Positions 40,516 through 49,301 of a DNA stretch of 49,311 nucleotides are shown one piece after another. This DNA comes from Pseudobdellovibrionaceae bacterium (GTDB lineage Bacteria > Bdellovibrionota > Bdellovibrionia > Bdellovibrionales > Bdellovibrionaceae): assembly GCA_019637895.1 (NCBI GenBank), contig JAHBUU010000002.1, positions 1-49,311 of the forward strand. The letters are read 5' to 3'. A model generated the notes under the pieces. The model did no database searches. It saw only the letters and a program-made list of their open reading frames with translations, and had not been told where the DNA came from. A program made the translations under genes and the position numbers. Within the stretch, counting starts at the first letter, position 1; each line of letters opens with the position of its first letter.

Positions 40516-41927
40516 GTGATTTGAGCTTGGATTTTATTCTGAAAGCGACCGGAGGCAAACTTTTGTCCGAAAAGGCAAAAAGCTTTCGCGGTGTGGGAAC
40601 GGATTCTCGGGCGGATCTGTCGGGACAGATTTTTGTCGCCTTGGCCGGAGAGAATTTCGATGGGCATGGATTTCTGGCCGCTGCCGTTGAAAAAGGGGCT
40701 TCGGCCTTGCTGGTTCATGACGAATCGAAAGTCGGTGCTCTTGGTGACAGAGCGACGGTCATCCGGGTTCCCGACACTCTGAAAGCCCTGCAGGCAATGG
40801 GCCGAGCCGTCCGTCTTCAGAGCAAAGCCTTGGTAATCGGGCTCACCGGATCGAATGGCAAGACCACGACAAAAGAGTTCATCGCGGCGACGCTGGCTCC
40901 GTTCAAAAAGGTGCACGCATCGAAGGGCTCTTTCAACAACCACTGGGGTGTGCCTTTTACTCTGCTTCAGTTGGAACCGGAAAAAGAAGTGGCCGTCATC
41001 GAAATGGGGATGAATCATGCTGGCGAGATCACCGAGCTGGTGTCGATTGCGGAGCCCGATGTCGTTCTTTGCACGATGGTCGGAAGGGCTCACGTCGAGC
41101 ACTTCGGTTCCATTGAGAAGATCGCGGCCGCCAAAGAGGAAATTTACGAGACCGCAAAACCGGAAGCCATTCGGATCTATAATCTGGACAATCCTTGGAC
41201 GAAAAAAATGTTCGAGAAGGCAAGTCAGCGCTTTCCTCGGTCTCGTCTTTTGACGTTTTCTTCGGTCGAGGCCGGTGCCGATGTCCTCTTGCGGATCGCT
41301 CGGCTGGGCATGCGTGAGATGGTGATCGAAGGACAGATTGCGGGTGAGGTCGGCCGTGTCGAAGTTCAAGTCTTTGGCGCGCAGAATCTGGTCAATCTGA
41401 TGGCGGCGGCAGCGGCGGGGCTTGCCGCAGGTCTCAAGCCTGCCCAGATCTGGCAAGGGCTGGCGGAATGCCGAACTGCTTGGGGGCGGAATCAATTTGT
41501 CCGTTTGAAATCGGGCGCCGAGATGATTTTTGACGCCTACAATGCAAACCCCGACAGCATGGCGGCCTTGCTCGACAATATGAAGCTGCTCGAGAGCAAA
41601 GGAAAAAAAATCGGAGTCTTTGGTCAAATGCTCGAGCTGGGCGAAACCTCTCCGCAACTGCACGAAGAACTTGCCCGTCATGCGGGAGTGGCGGGCTTTG
41701 ATCAACTTTTTTTCATCGGTGCTGATGAAAAATCCTTCCGTCAAGGACTCGAGGGTGTTGGCTACAAGGGCGAGCTGCACACGGGGCGTGACTATTCGGA
41801 CTCTCTGGGAAAGACCTTGGCGGGCTCTTTGAAGCCCGATGACATCGTGGTCGTCAAAGGATCTCGTGGAACCAAGCTTGAGCGTTTTGTGGAACCTTGC
41901 GAGCCTTTGGATTTCGGGAAGAAATAG
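40512..41927 (+). CDS. murF: UDP-MurNAc-tripeptide:D-Ala-D-Ala ligase
   Basis: 471 aa. The P-loop is GLTGSNGKTTTK (about 110-121). GVPFTLLQLEPEKEVAVIEM (20 residues) and later FDAYNANPDSM, with GVFGQMLELGE, are standard MurF motifs. It adds D-Ala-D-Ala to complete the UDP-MurNAc-pentapeptide. AGAGGA precedes the ATG, which overlaps the murE stop. A PilZ-domain gene follows after 21 bases and then mraY. Confidence 0.97.
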   Translation: MSDLSLDFILKATGGKLLSEKAKSFRGVGTDSRADLSGQIFVALAGENFDGHGFLAAAVEKGASALLVHDESKVGALGDRATVIRVPDTLKALQAMGRAVRLQSKALVIGLTGSNGKTTTKEFIAATLAPFKKVHASKGSFNNHWGVPFTLLQLEPEKEVAVIEMGMNHAGEITELVSIAEPDVVLCTMVGRAHVEHFGSIEKIAAAKEEIYETAKPEAIRIYNLDNPWTKKMFEKASQRFPRSRLLTFSSVEAGADVLLRIARLGMREMVIEGQIAGEVGRVEVQVFGAQNLVNLMAAAAAGLAAGLKPAQIWQGLAECRTAWGRNQFVRLKSGAEMIFDAYNANPDSMAALLDNMKLLESKGKKIGVFGQMLELGETSPQLHEELARHAGVAGFDQLFFIGADEKSFRQGLEGVGYKGELHTGRDYSDSLGKTLAGSLKPDDIVVVKGSRGTKLERFVEPCEPLDFGKK

Positions 41928-41948
41928 TTCAGCGGAAGGAATGAAGAG

Positions 41949-42650
41949 ATGGACGGGAACGAATCTTCGGTGATCTACGAGCGGATCGCGCAACCGGAAC
42001 GTCGCTGGGCTCTGTTTCACAAGATGTTCGAAGGCTTGAAGCCGCTCAGTCTGGAATCAGGAACCGGATCCTCCGTGGATTTGCGGATTCGCAGCCTTGA
42101 AGTCGACGATGAGCTTTTGATCCTGGATGGCGTCTTCCCCTCATCGGAAGACGAGCGAATCATGGTTCGTTTCATGGAAGGTGAAAATCGCGGCTTTTTC
42201 CGTTGCCGCTCCGAGTGGAAGGACGGGAACGTCCGTTTACTTCTCAAAAACGAGGATGTGTTCCTCGAGCAAAAGCGGAAGGATTTTCGTTTGGTCATTC
42301 CCGAAAACTATCCTGCTCGTTTCGAGATCACGATGCGGGCTCAGGGAATCCTGCCGGTTCAGTCGCGGGTTTTGGATTTGAACATCACGGGTGTCAGCCT
42401 CGAAGTCGATGCCAAGGAAGTCTTTGAAGTCGGCGAGATCCTAGAGGGTGGGCTTCAGTTGGGGAGCCGGCCGCTGGTGAACCTCGCCGGAGAGGTTCGT
42501 TTCCATGCAAAGAGATCCGAGGCCGGAAAAATGCAGATCGGGCTTCGGTTCAAACACACGCTTCGCTCTTCCGAGGCGAACCTCATGGAGCTGATCGCCT
42601 ATTTTCACTCGGACCTGTTTCAATTGCGGCGAGGCGGCTCTTCCTTTTGA
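41949..42650 (+). CDS. PilZ-domain protein (YcgR-like) in the cell-wall cluster
   Basis: 233 aa, soluble. The N-terminal half (about 1-105) is a beta-rich domain resembling the YcgR N-domain. The C-terminal half is PilZ: an arginine-rich linker QKRKDFRLVIP (RxxxR-type), then DLNITGVSLEV (DxNxTGxS), and a closing GLRFKHT strand. These are the residues that hold a c-di-GMP dimer. It should be a c-di-GMP-responsive cytosolic protein. It lies between murF and mraY, 21 bases after murF with AAGAG before the ATG, and is the only non-cell-wall gene in murE-murD. Confidence 0.85.
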   Translation: MDGNESSVIYERIAQPERRWALFHKMFEGLKPLSLESGTGSSVDLRIRSLEVDDELLILDGVFPSSEDERIMVRFMEGENRGFFRCRSEWKDGNVRLLLKNEDVFLEQKRKDFRLVIPENYPARFEITMRAQGILPVQSRVLDLNITGVSLEVDAKEVFEVGEILEGGLQLGSRPLVNLAGEVRFHAKRSEAGKMQIGLRFKHTLRSSEANLMELIAYFHSDLFQLRRGGSSF

Positions 42651-42753
42651 TATTGCAAAGATGAGTAATTCCAATAACTTAGAAAGTTTTTCTTGCTATT
42701 GAGAATCCCTTTATGTTAGTCAGTCTGTCTGACATCAAGGGGATCACCAACGC
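42651..42753 (+). promoter_or_regulatory. AT-rich gap before mraY
   Basis: About 100 bases, more AT-rich than the flanking genes, with no gene. It contains TTGCTATTGAGAATCCCTTT as a promoter-like stretch, but no -10 box at correct spacing is convincing. GTCAG-TCTGT-CTGAC (42719-42733) is a short inverted repeat. AAGGGG (42737-42742) lies 11 bases before the mraY ATG, longer than usual for a ribosome binding site. Confidence 0.3.
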
Positions 42754-43830
42754 ATGCTTTACCAATGGCTTTATAGCTTCTCGGACGAGTTTTCGGCGCT
42801 CAACGTTTTCCGGTACATCACAGTTAGAACCTTCATCGCTTTCTTTACGGCGTTTTTTCTGTGTTTGATCTGGGGTCCTTATTTCATTCGCCGGTTGCGC
42901 GAAAAGCATTTCGGACAATCCATTCGCGAAGACGGACCACAAGAGCATAAAAAGAAGGCTGGAACGCCGACCATGGGGGGCGGACTCATTTTGATGAGTA
43001 CGCTGGTTCCATGCCTTTTGTGGGTGGACATGACCAATGCCATGGTTTGGGCCACTTTGCTGGTCACCTGGGGCTTTGGGCTGATTGGTTATCTGGATGA
43101 CTATATGAAAGTCAGCAAGCGGAACTCGAAAGGGCTCTCGGGAAAAATCCGCTTGGCCGCAGAGTTTCTGATCGCGGGCGGAACGATTGCAATTTTGGTT
43201 CAGTACTTCGGACTTTCGACGGAAGTCAGCCTGCCCTTCGTGAAGAATGTGGCCATCGATCTGGGCTGGTTCTATGTGGCCTTCGGTTCCTTGGTGATCG
43301 TCGGAACGGCGAATGCCGTGAATCTGACTGATGGTTTGGACGGACTTGCCATCGTGCCGGTGATGATCTCGGCGGGAACCTTGGGGCTTTTCGCATATAT
43401 CGCAGGTCATTTTTCGATTTCGAGCTATCTGCAGATTCCCCACGTTCTGGGTGCGGGCGAACTCGCTCCGGTGGCGGCAACCATCGTGGCCGCAAGCCTT
43501 GGATTCTTGTGGTTCAACGCCTATCCGGCCCAGGTCTTCATGGGCGATGTGGGTTCTTTGTCGCTGGGTGGCTTTTTGGGAACCATGGCGGTGCTCACTA
43601 AAAATGAGCTGCTGATGGCGGTTCTCGGCGGCGTCTTCGTTGTCGAGGCCTTGTCGGTCATTACACAAGTTGCAAGTTTCAAACTCACTGGAAAACGCGT
43701 CTTTAAAATGGCGCCGATCCATCATCACTTCGAGCTGAAAGGACTGACGGAAACGAAAATCATCGTTCGCTTCTGGATCATCTCCTTGCTGCTCGCTGTT
43801 TTGTCTTTGGCCACTCTGAAATTGAGATAG
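42754..43830 (+). CDS. mraY: Phospho-N-acetylmuramoyl-pentapeptide transferase
   Basis: 358 aa with about ten membrane helices. The family motifs are all there: [10 protein letters not shown] near the N-terminus, [24 protein letters not shown] (magnesium and UMP site), [12 protein letters not shown] and the histidine loop [12 protein letters not shown]. It transfers phospho-MurNAc-pentapeptide to undecaprenyl phosphate to form lipid I. It is at normal length. murD follows after 14 bases. Confidence 0.97.
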   Translation: MLYQWLYSFSDEFSALNVFRYITVRTFIAFFTAFFLCLIWGPYFIRRLREKHFGQSIREDGPQEHKKKAGTPTMGGGLILMSTLVPCLLWVDMTNAMVWATLLVTWGFGLIGYLDDYMKVSKRNSKGLSGKIRLAAEFLIAGGTIAILVQYFGLSTEVSLPFVKNVAIDLGWFYVAFGSLVIVGTANAVNLTDGLDGLAIVPVMISAGTLGLFAYIAGHFSISSYLQIPHVLGAGELAPVAATIVAASLGFLWFNAYPAQVFMGDVGSLSLGGFLGTMAVLTKNELLMAVLGGVFVVEALSVITQVASFKLTGKRVFKMAPIHHHFELKGLTETKIIVRFWIISLLLAVLSLATLKLR

Positions 43831-43844
43831 ATAGGTAGGTTCGT

Positions 43845-45233
43845 ATGTGGAAAGAGTTCTCTGACTTAAAAGATAAACGCATTCTCGTCGTCGGTTTGGG
43901 TCGTACGGGCGTTTCGCTCGCTCACTTCCTTTGTCAGCACGAAGCCCAAGTCACGGTGACGGATCACAAATCCAAGCCGGAACTGTCGGCGCAGCTCGAG
44001 CTGATCGACAAACTTCCGATCAAATTCGAACTGGGGAGCCATAGCCCCAAGACTTTCTTGCAGCAGGATCTGGTGATTCTGTCTCCGGGTGTGCCGTCGA
44101 ATATGAAAATCTTCGACTACGCTCGCAGCCAGGGCGTCAAGATCACCGGTGAGTTCGAGTTCGCAGCGGGCTTCATCAAAGAACCCGTGATTGCGGTGAC
44201 AGGAACGAACGGGAAGACCACGGTCAGCCGTTTGGTGGAATCCTTCCTGGGTGAATCGGGGATTTCTTCGTGGGTCGGCGGAGCCACGGATCGTCCTTTG
44301 ACTGATTACTTGCGCATGGGTGAAAAAGCCCAGGTCGTGATCGCCGAAGTGTCGAGCTTCATGCTCGAGCATGCGGAAAACTTTAACCCTCAGAACGTCA
44401 TCTTCACGAATCTTGCGGAAAACCATTTGGATCGTTACCGCTCCATGGAAGAGTACGTGAACGCGAAAAGACGGATCTTCAAGAATACGAATCTGGCGAC
44501 GACTTCGATCTTGAACGCCGACGACAATGCGGTTGTCGAGCTTGCCAGGGATCCGTCGGTTCAGCGCGGAAAGATTTTCTACTTCTCGCGTAAGCCTTTG
44601 CTTGAGCCTCAGATCATGAATATCGGTGGGGCGGTCAATATCGGTGACGAAATTCGAGTCCGCACGGGACCTGAGATCGAGTACTACACGATCAAAGGCA
44701 TGAGGATGCGCGGGAAGCACAATATTGAAAACATCATGGCGGCGATTCTCGCTGCTCGCGAACATGGTGCGAAACACGATGCCATCCAAAAGGTGATCGA
44801 CGGCTATCGCAATCTTCCGCATCGAATCGAGTACGTGCGCAAGGTCGGCGGGGTTCAGTTCTACAACGATTCCAAAGCGACCAACGTGCATGCGGTTCTT
44901 CGCGCTCTGGACACTTTCGACGAGAACGTCATCCTGATCATGGGTGGTAAGGAAACGAATTTGAACTATGAGCCTCTTCGCAACATGGTGAAGAGAAAGG
45001 TCAAGACCTTGATCCTGGTCGGTGAAGCGAAAGAGCGCATCAACCGCGATCTTGGTGATTTCAGCGAGACCTTCCTGATCGGTACTTTCGAGGAAGCGAT
45101 CTTGATCGCTTATCAAAAGTCCAGGATTGCAGATACGATCCTTCTGTCTCCGGGCTGCTCAAGCTTTGACATGTTTGACAGCTATGAGGAAAGAGGGGAC
45201 TATTTCAAAGAGCTGGTTCAAAAGTTCAAATGA
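43845..45233 (+). CDS. murD: UDP-MurNAc-L-alanine:D-glutamate ligase
   Basis: 462 aa. The N-terminal UDP-binding Rossmann part (VVGLGRTGVSLAHFL) is followed by P-loop AVTGTNGKTTV (119-126), then NLAENHLDRY and YNDSKATNVHAVLRAL, with SPGCSSFDMFDSYEERGD at the end, all MurD signatures. It adds D-Glu to UDP-MurNAc-Ala in the cytoplasm. In most dcw clusters ftsW and murG come next; here the following genes are lipoproteins, so the cluster ends or is split at this point. Confidence 0.97.
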   Translation: MWKEFSDLKDKRILVVGLGRTGVSLAHFLCQHEAQVTVTDHKSKPELSAQLELIDKLPIKFELGSHSPKTFLQQDLVILSPGVPSNMKIFDYARSQGVKITGEFEFAAGFIKEPVIAVTGTNGKTTVSRLVESFLGESGISSWVGGATDRPLTDYLRMGEKAQVVIAEVSSFMLEHAENFNPQNVIFTNLAENHLDRYRSMEEYVNAKRRIFKNTNLATTSILNADDNAVVELARDPSVQRGKIFYFSRKPLLEPQIMNIGGAVNIGDEIRVRTGPEIEYYTIKGMRMRGKHNIENIMAAILAAREHGAKHDAIQKVIDGYRNLPHRIEYVRKVGGVQFYNDSKATNVHAVLRALDTFDENVILIMGGKETNLNYEPLRNMVKRKVKTLILVGEAKERINRDLGDFSETFLIGTFEEAILIAYQKSRIADTILLSPGCSSFDMFDSYEERGDYFKELVQKFK

Positions 45234-45266
45234 GATGATTTCTCTTAAAGCGGCACGGAGGCCTCT

Positions 45267-45674
45267 TTGAAAAGATCGATCTGCTTTCTTTGTCTTGCAT
45301 CCCTATTGGCCTTATCCGGTTGCTCCAACGCGATGAAGAAGCGTCAGGAGCAGCGGGAAAAGGTGGCCGCTTCCTCCGGGCTTTTCTGCGAGTTCGTCAG
45401 TGGTGACGACCACAAAGACGTCGACGTCGAACTCAACTTTTCGATGGCTCGACGCTGCGATCCTGCCAAAAACTTCACTGTCACGTCTTATAAGAGCTCG
45501 GCCGAGGTCAATGGACTCATCTATTGCTGCTCGATCCTGAGAAAAGCCGAGCGTTCGACGCCCGCTGCGGCCAAACCAGAGGCAAAACCGGCACCCGAGG
45601 TAAAGGTGCCTGAAGCCAAAGCCTCGGCTCCCACTCCTGCTCCGAAGGCTCCCGTGGGCGAAGCGGCGCCTTAG
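45267..45674 (+). CDS. Lipoprotein with Ala/Pro/Lys-rich tail, unknown function
   Basis: 135 aa, starting at TTG with GGAGG six or seven bases upstream. Residues 1-18 are a lipoprotein signal (FLCLASLLALSGC with lipobox LSGC). The mature part has four further cysteines (FCEFV, RRCDP, YCC). The last 45 residues are low-complexity PAAAKPEAK-type repeats rich in Ala, Pro and Lys, which may span or bind the cell wall. No family was recognised. It is on the same strand as murD, 33 bases later. Confidence 0.68.
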   Translation: MKRSICFLCLASLLALSGCSNAMKKRQEQREKVAASSGLFCEFVSGDDHKDVDVELNFSMARRCDPAKNFTVTSYKSSAEVNGLIYCCSILRKAERSTPAAAKPEAKPAPEVKVPEAKASAPTPAPKAPVGEAAP

Positions 45675-45841
45675 AACTTTCAGTTGTTGAGTTTCAAAAT
45701 CAGTTTCGTGGCGACACCGCGTCCGGACCTTGGTTCGGAAGTCTTCCTGCGTTCAGATAGAGATTTTCAAAATTGATATTTCCTTATGTAGTGAAGGAGA
45801 CACCTTCAACTCATTATCTCAACTGTTTCACGGGAGACATC

Positions 45842-47119
45842 ATGAAACCTTGGGTTCTTTTGCCTTTGGCCGCCATTTTTGTGAGCGCTTGCGCTTCGAA
45901 GCCTGCGCCGGAAGCTCCTCCAGCTGAGAGCAGCCCTCAAGTGATTTACTTGAAAGAAGGCGACCGTCAACCGGCGGGTGAACCGACAATCGAGTGGGAA
46001 CGAGATGCCCGTGACATCGAAGTGAACGCGGCAGGGGGCAGCTATACGGCCGTCTTTAATCCAAAGAAAGTCATGAAGTGGGTCGAGTCGGTCCCTTATC
46101 AGGATTATGAAACTCGTTGGGTTCCAGTCGAGCGCCCTGGCACTTGCGAACGCTATGTCTGCCGTAACGATGCGACGAATGAAAGCCCTTCTTGGAATCG
46201 GTTCTTCCGGGCCTCCTCTCGTGCGGACAAAATCAAGGCTCTTTCAGATGCGGTCAAAGGGATTGGCGAAGTTTCCGCCGAGAAACTGGTGAGTGGACGT
46301 TATTTCACCTCGAAGCCGCGTTCCTGGAATGCGTTCGTGAACGAAATCGATCGTGCTAAAAACAATGGCGTTCTGCCATCGAACATCGTCTACAACGTCA
46401 CGGTGAAATACAAAGCCGACAACATGACCAGTTTGGGTTATGAGGCGAACTCTTGCTCTGTCGAGCAGTACAGTTGCATCATTTTCGAAGACAAGCTGGT
46501 TCAGTTCCCGGTGACTCGCTACCGCTCGGTCACTCGTCAGAAAGTGATGGAAGAGCGCCGTCGCGAGTTCCAGATTTTCGTGAACAACCCGATCCTTCAG
46601 AGCTTTGAAACCGATCTGATCACTGTTCAGGTTGGTGATCAGGACGGCGACGTTTCCATCCATTATCCGGATGCAAAAACAATCTATCAGCATCAGATCG
46701 ATCTTCGTGCTGGACGAATCACCTTCACCGGTGTTGATCGGGTTAAGTTGCCATTGCCTCGCACGATCCTGCGCGGTGGAGACCTCGCTTTCCGTAAAGG
46801 CAGCGAAGAGGCTGAACTGAATCTGTCGGTGGATGCGAAGTACATCCCTGAGGCGCAAAGTGGTGGGAACGACCAACTGGTCATTCGCTATGTGATCGGA
46901 CGCTGCAAACAAAACTGGCTGGGCTACTGCAAAGGTGACTTTGTAATGGATCAGCCGATGTATGCTCAGGTCACGGGGTCTCAGGTCTATCTGCGGATTC
47001 CGATTTCTCAGAACGAGCGGATGCAGGTGAAGTATTCCTTTGCCCGTATGAACAGCCGTTTCTACAACGACCAGTACACTCCGGAAGTTGAATCTTCGAA
47101 GATCAACCGGAACAAATAA
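45842..47119 (+). CDS. Large predicted lipoprotein, unknown function
   Basis: 425 aa from the ATG at 45842, with GGGAGA upstream. The signal ends in a lipobox (IFVSAC). The mature protein is beta-rich and hydrophilic, with cysteines in TCERYVC, SCSVEQYSC and GRCKQNWLGYC, suggesting disulfides. Nothing catalytic is visible. The upstream gap (45675-45841) has no confident promoter. It is followed by a 20-bp terminator stem. Confidence 0.66.
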   Translation: MKPWVLLPLAAIFVSACASKPAPEAPPAESSPQVIYLKEGDRQPAGEPTIEWERDARDIEVNAAGGSYTAVFNPKKVMKWVESVPYQDYETRWVPVERPGTCERYVCRNDATNESPSWNRFFRASSRADKIKALSDAVKGIGEVSAEKLVSGRYFTSKPRSWNAFVNEIDRAKNNGVLPSNIVYNVTVKYKADNMTSLGYEANSCSVEQYSCIIFEDKLVQFPVTRYRSVTRQKVMEERRREFQIFVNNPILQSFETDLITVQVGDQDGDVSIHYPDAKTIYQHQIDLRAGRITFTGVDRVKLPLPRTILRGGDLAFRKGSEEAELNLSVDAKYIPEAQSGGNDQLVIRYVIGRCKQNWLGYCKGDFVMDQPMYAQVTGSQVYLRIPISQNERMQVKYSFARMNSRFYNDQYTPEVESSKINRNK

Positions 47120-47134
47120 GAGAGCCTTCGGTTT

Positions 47135-47178
47135 AAAATAGAAAAGGCTTCCGCAAATGCGGAAGCCTTTTCTATTTT
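47135..47178. terminator. Bidirectional terminator between two lipoprotein genes
   Basis: A perfect 20-bp stem AAAATAGAAAAGGCTTCCGC (47135-47154) pairs with 47159-47178 across an AAAT loop, with T-rich arms on both strands (TTTTCTATTTT). It lies 16 bases past the plus-strand stop and five bases past the minus-strand stop, so it serves both convergent genes. Confidence 0.93.
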
Positions 47179-47182
47179 GGGA

Positions 47183-47803
47183 CTACTTGCGGAAAGCAAC
47201 GGATTCATCGATCACGGTTGGGCGACCTTCGGGAGTGCCCTTGTCGGCGCTTTGACCGAAATAGAGGACGCCATCACGGATCTGAAAGAGGTCGTATTGA
47301 TCTCGTGGTGTTTTTGTCCAGCAACGATCGAGAATTGGGTTCTCAGAGGTCTTGTCAGTGATGTTCTGAGCTTGATCCTTTGGCCAATCGGCAAACTGGC
47401 AGAAGGACAGCGTGGTCAAGATCTCGGATCCTCGGTCGCTGACCGGTTTCATCTCGACAGTTTTCCAGTTGATGTCAATTTCCCAGTTGTCGTTGGATTT
47501 ATCGACGTTTCCGTAGGTGCCTGTCTCCTGAACCTCGATGATGGCATCGGTGCACTCGTTCGTTTCATAGTAAGTCGTGACCTTACGAATGTCGCCGCCA
47601 ATGCGATACTCTTCTTTTTGTGCGGCCAGGCCGAACAGATCGAGGGAAATATTCTGGCAGTCGGATTTCCAAGTTTCGGCGATTCCGGATTCACGCACGT
47701 CTTCGTCGGTGAGGTTTCTAACGCCTGAACCAGAGGTATCGCTGCTATTGCAAGCACCGAGCATCAGGGCGAGGGACCCGGCGAAAATCGCTTTTTTCAA
47801 CAT
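47183..47803 (-). CDS. Lipoprotein of unknown function
   Basis: 206 aa from the ATG at 47803, preceded by AAGGAG at seven bases. The signal MLKKAIFAGSLALMLGAC ends in lipobox LGAC. Ser/Gly residues follow the modified cysteine. The mature body is acidic and beta-rich and has four more cysteines (DCQNI, ECTDAI, FCQFA, RCWTK). A recognised family could not be assigned. It should sit in the outer or inner membrane facing the periplasm. Confidence 0.7.
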   Translation of the reverse strand: MLKKAIFAGSLALMLGACNSSDTSGSGVRNLTDEDVRESGIAETWKSDCQNISLDLFGLAAQKEEYRIGGDIRKVTTYYETNECTDAIIEVQETGTYGNVDKSNDNWEIDINWKTVEMKPVSDRGSEILTTLSFCQFADWPKDQAQNITDKTSENPILDRCWTKTPRDQYDLFQIRDGVLYFGQSADKGTPEGRPTVIDESVAFRK

Positions 47804-48050
47804 CGTCTTTCTCCTTGTTGTGATGATTGGAAGATTCAAGAGGAATCCCCGTTGATCGACTTTTCGTTGATAGCAGCCTGTGGGGCGGGCATTCAAACGG
47901 CCCCAGCGAATTTCCAGAAATCGGGAAAAGGAACGGCTCGGAATTGAAGAGTTCCCGAAATCGATGTCAAAGAAGGTGACAGCCTTTTCTTTTCTTCAGG
48001 GCGGGATTCCCCTAGGGGCCAGGAGCCCGCTCCCGCCATGGAACGAATCT

Positions 48051-48062
48051 TGGAATATTCCA
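48051..48062. promoter_or_regulatory. 12-bp palindrome upstream of the lysozyme-like gene
   Basis: TGGAATATTCCA is a perfect palindrome 22 bases before the ATG at 48085. A GC-rich hairpin (GGCGGGA/TCCCGCC, with CCCCTAGGGG inside) lies just upstream. These are the only notable elements in the 281-base gap 47804-48084. The palindrome could be an operator; no regulator is suggested by its sequence. Confidence 0.35.
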
Positions 48063-48084
48063 TGATGCCGACATGGGGAGTACG

Positions 48085-49206
48085 ATGGGTTTCAGTCGAG
48101 AATTTTCTGCGTTCGCGGTTTTTCTGGTGGCGATGACTGCCGGAGCAAACCCTCTCGACTCGATTCCGGAGGCCGTGTGTCCGGCTCAAGAAGAGCCGGC
48201 GCCCCCTCCACTTCCCGGAGAACCCACTGTTCAGCTGCCCGATGTCGGGCCAATTCCTCTTCCTCGGCCAAGACCCACCCCTCCGAAAGTTCCAGAGATT
48301 CCTGATGATGGGCCTGATCTGTCTTCGACAGGGATCGAGCTGTATGACCGAGCCCTGCGTGACGAAGAACCGAAGAGCATTCTTCCGTTTTGGTTCGGCT
48401 ATCCTTGGGCGAAAATCAAAACTCCCGTTCTTTGGACGCGGTATCTCAGCGAATCCTTGCGAACCAATGGACGGGAACTTTTGCGGACGGCTCCGAAAGA
48501 TGCCGAGCTCTTCTGTCCCAATTTCAAAAATTTGAACGATGAGCAGCGATTGGCTTTTTGGGTCCGTTTGATCTCGCTGCTGATGGAGCGGGAAAGCACC
48601 TACAATCCCGTGCGAACCTACAGTGGAGAAAGCATCGAGTACGGACTTTTCAGCACCGGCCTTTTGATGCTGTCGCTGTCTTCGGCGAAACAGTCGCGCT
48701 TTGGTTGCACGATGATCCAAAGCAACGATGACCTCTTTTTTTGGCGAAAGAATATGGACTGTGCGGTTCGGATCATGTCCTTCTTTTACAAAGAGGACCA
48801 GGTCATCGCTTCGCACTCTCAGGTCGAGCCCGGAACCGGGCGATGGATGGGGCTTTCGCGTTACTGGGAGCCGATGCGGGACAATCGTTTGCGCGGAGAA
48901 AAGAGTCGGCATCTCTTGATGAGGTCCGTGAAGCAGCAACGGCTTGACTGGCTTGAAGAGGGCCGGGGGAAATCCCACCCTGCAAAGCGAGACGAGATTC
49001 ATAAAAGTCGAGGCGAAAAGTCCTTTGGCCGAATCCTGCGTTTGATGAATCAAATGGCATTTTGTCCGTCGGGGTCGCCTGATGACTATGAAGCGCCAGA
49101 GCCTTTGCCGGAAATCGTTCCGATCCCTCGGCCTCGGCCCGAGCCATGGCCGCCGAAGCCGGAAGAGCCGAAGATTCCTCCGGGCTGTCCTCCCATCAAA
49201 AAATGA
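48085..49206 (+). CDS. Exported lysozyme-fold (SLT-like) protein with proline-rich arms
   Basis: 373 aa from the ATG at 48085, with GGGGAG four bases upstream; an upstream in-frame ATG at 48073 lacks a ribosome binding site. A signal peptide (about 1-20) is followed by a proline-rich arm (IPLPRPRPTPPKVPEIP). The domain at about 145-260 resembles lytic transglycosylases: MERESTYNP with the presumed catalytic Glu, YGLFSTGLL, and MDCAVRIMSFFYK. A second arm (IPRPRPEPWPPKPEEPK) closes the protein. The substrate is probably peptidoglycan; the fold call is by motif only. Confidence 0.62.
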   Translation: MGFSREFSAFAVFLVAMTAGANPLDSIPEAVCPAQEEPAPPPLPGEPTVQLPDVGPIPLPRPRPTPPKVPEIPDDGPDLSSTGIELYDRALRDEEPKSILPFWFGYPWAKIKTPVLWTRYLSESLRTNGRELLRTAPKDAELFCPNFKNLNDEQRLAFWVRLISLLMERESTYNPVRTYSGESIEYGLFSTGLLMLSLSSAKQSRFGCTMIQSNDDLFFWRKNMDCAVRIMSFFYKEDQVIASHSQVEPGTGRWMGLSRYWEPMRDNRLRGEKSRHLLMRSVKQQRLDWLEEGRGKSHPAKRDEIHKSRGEKSFGRILRLMNQMAFCPSGSPDDYEAPEPLPEIVPIPRPRPEPWPPKPEEPKIPPGCPPIKK

Positions 49207-49272
49207 GGGAATCATTTTTCGCTGGATCAAAGTCCGTGATGATTTGATTTCATCCCGAGCGTGGATTCTGGA

Positions 49273-49301
49273 CTGACAAGAAGAGCACACTTCCTTAGAC
49301 T
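49273..49301 (+). promoter_or_regulatory. Possible promoter at the right edge
   Basis: CTGACA (49273-49278), 17 bases and TAGACT (49296-49301) resemble sigma70 boxes. The gene it would serve begins outside the window, so it cannot be tested here. The 105 bases after the lysozyme-like gene hold no other recognisable element. Confidence 0.35.

Noticed and set aside
40434-42020. A 528-codon minus-strand frame
   Set aside because: It is antisense to murF, which is certain by motif; the translation has no domain features.
43866-45116. A 416-codon minus-strand frame
   Set aside because: Antisense to murD; composition is typical of an antisense shadow in GC-rich DNA.
47893-49290. A 465-codon minus-strand frame
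   Set aside because: It is antisense to the lysozyme-like gene, is Arg/His-rich in the way shadow frames are, and has no start context.
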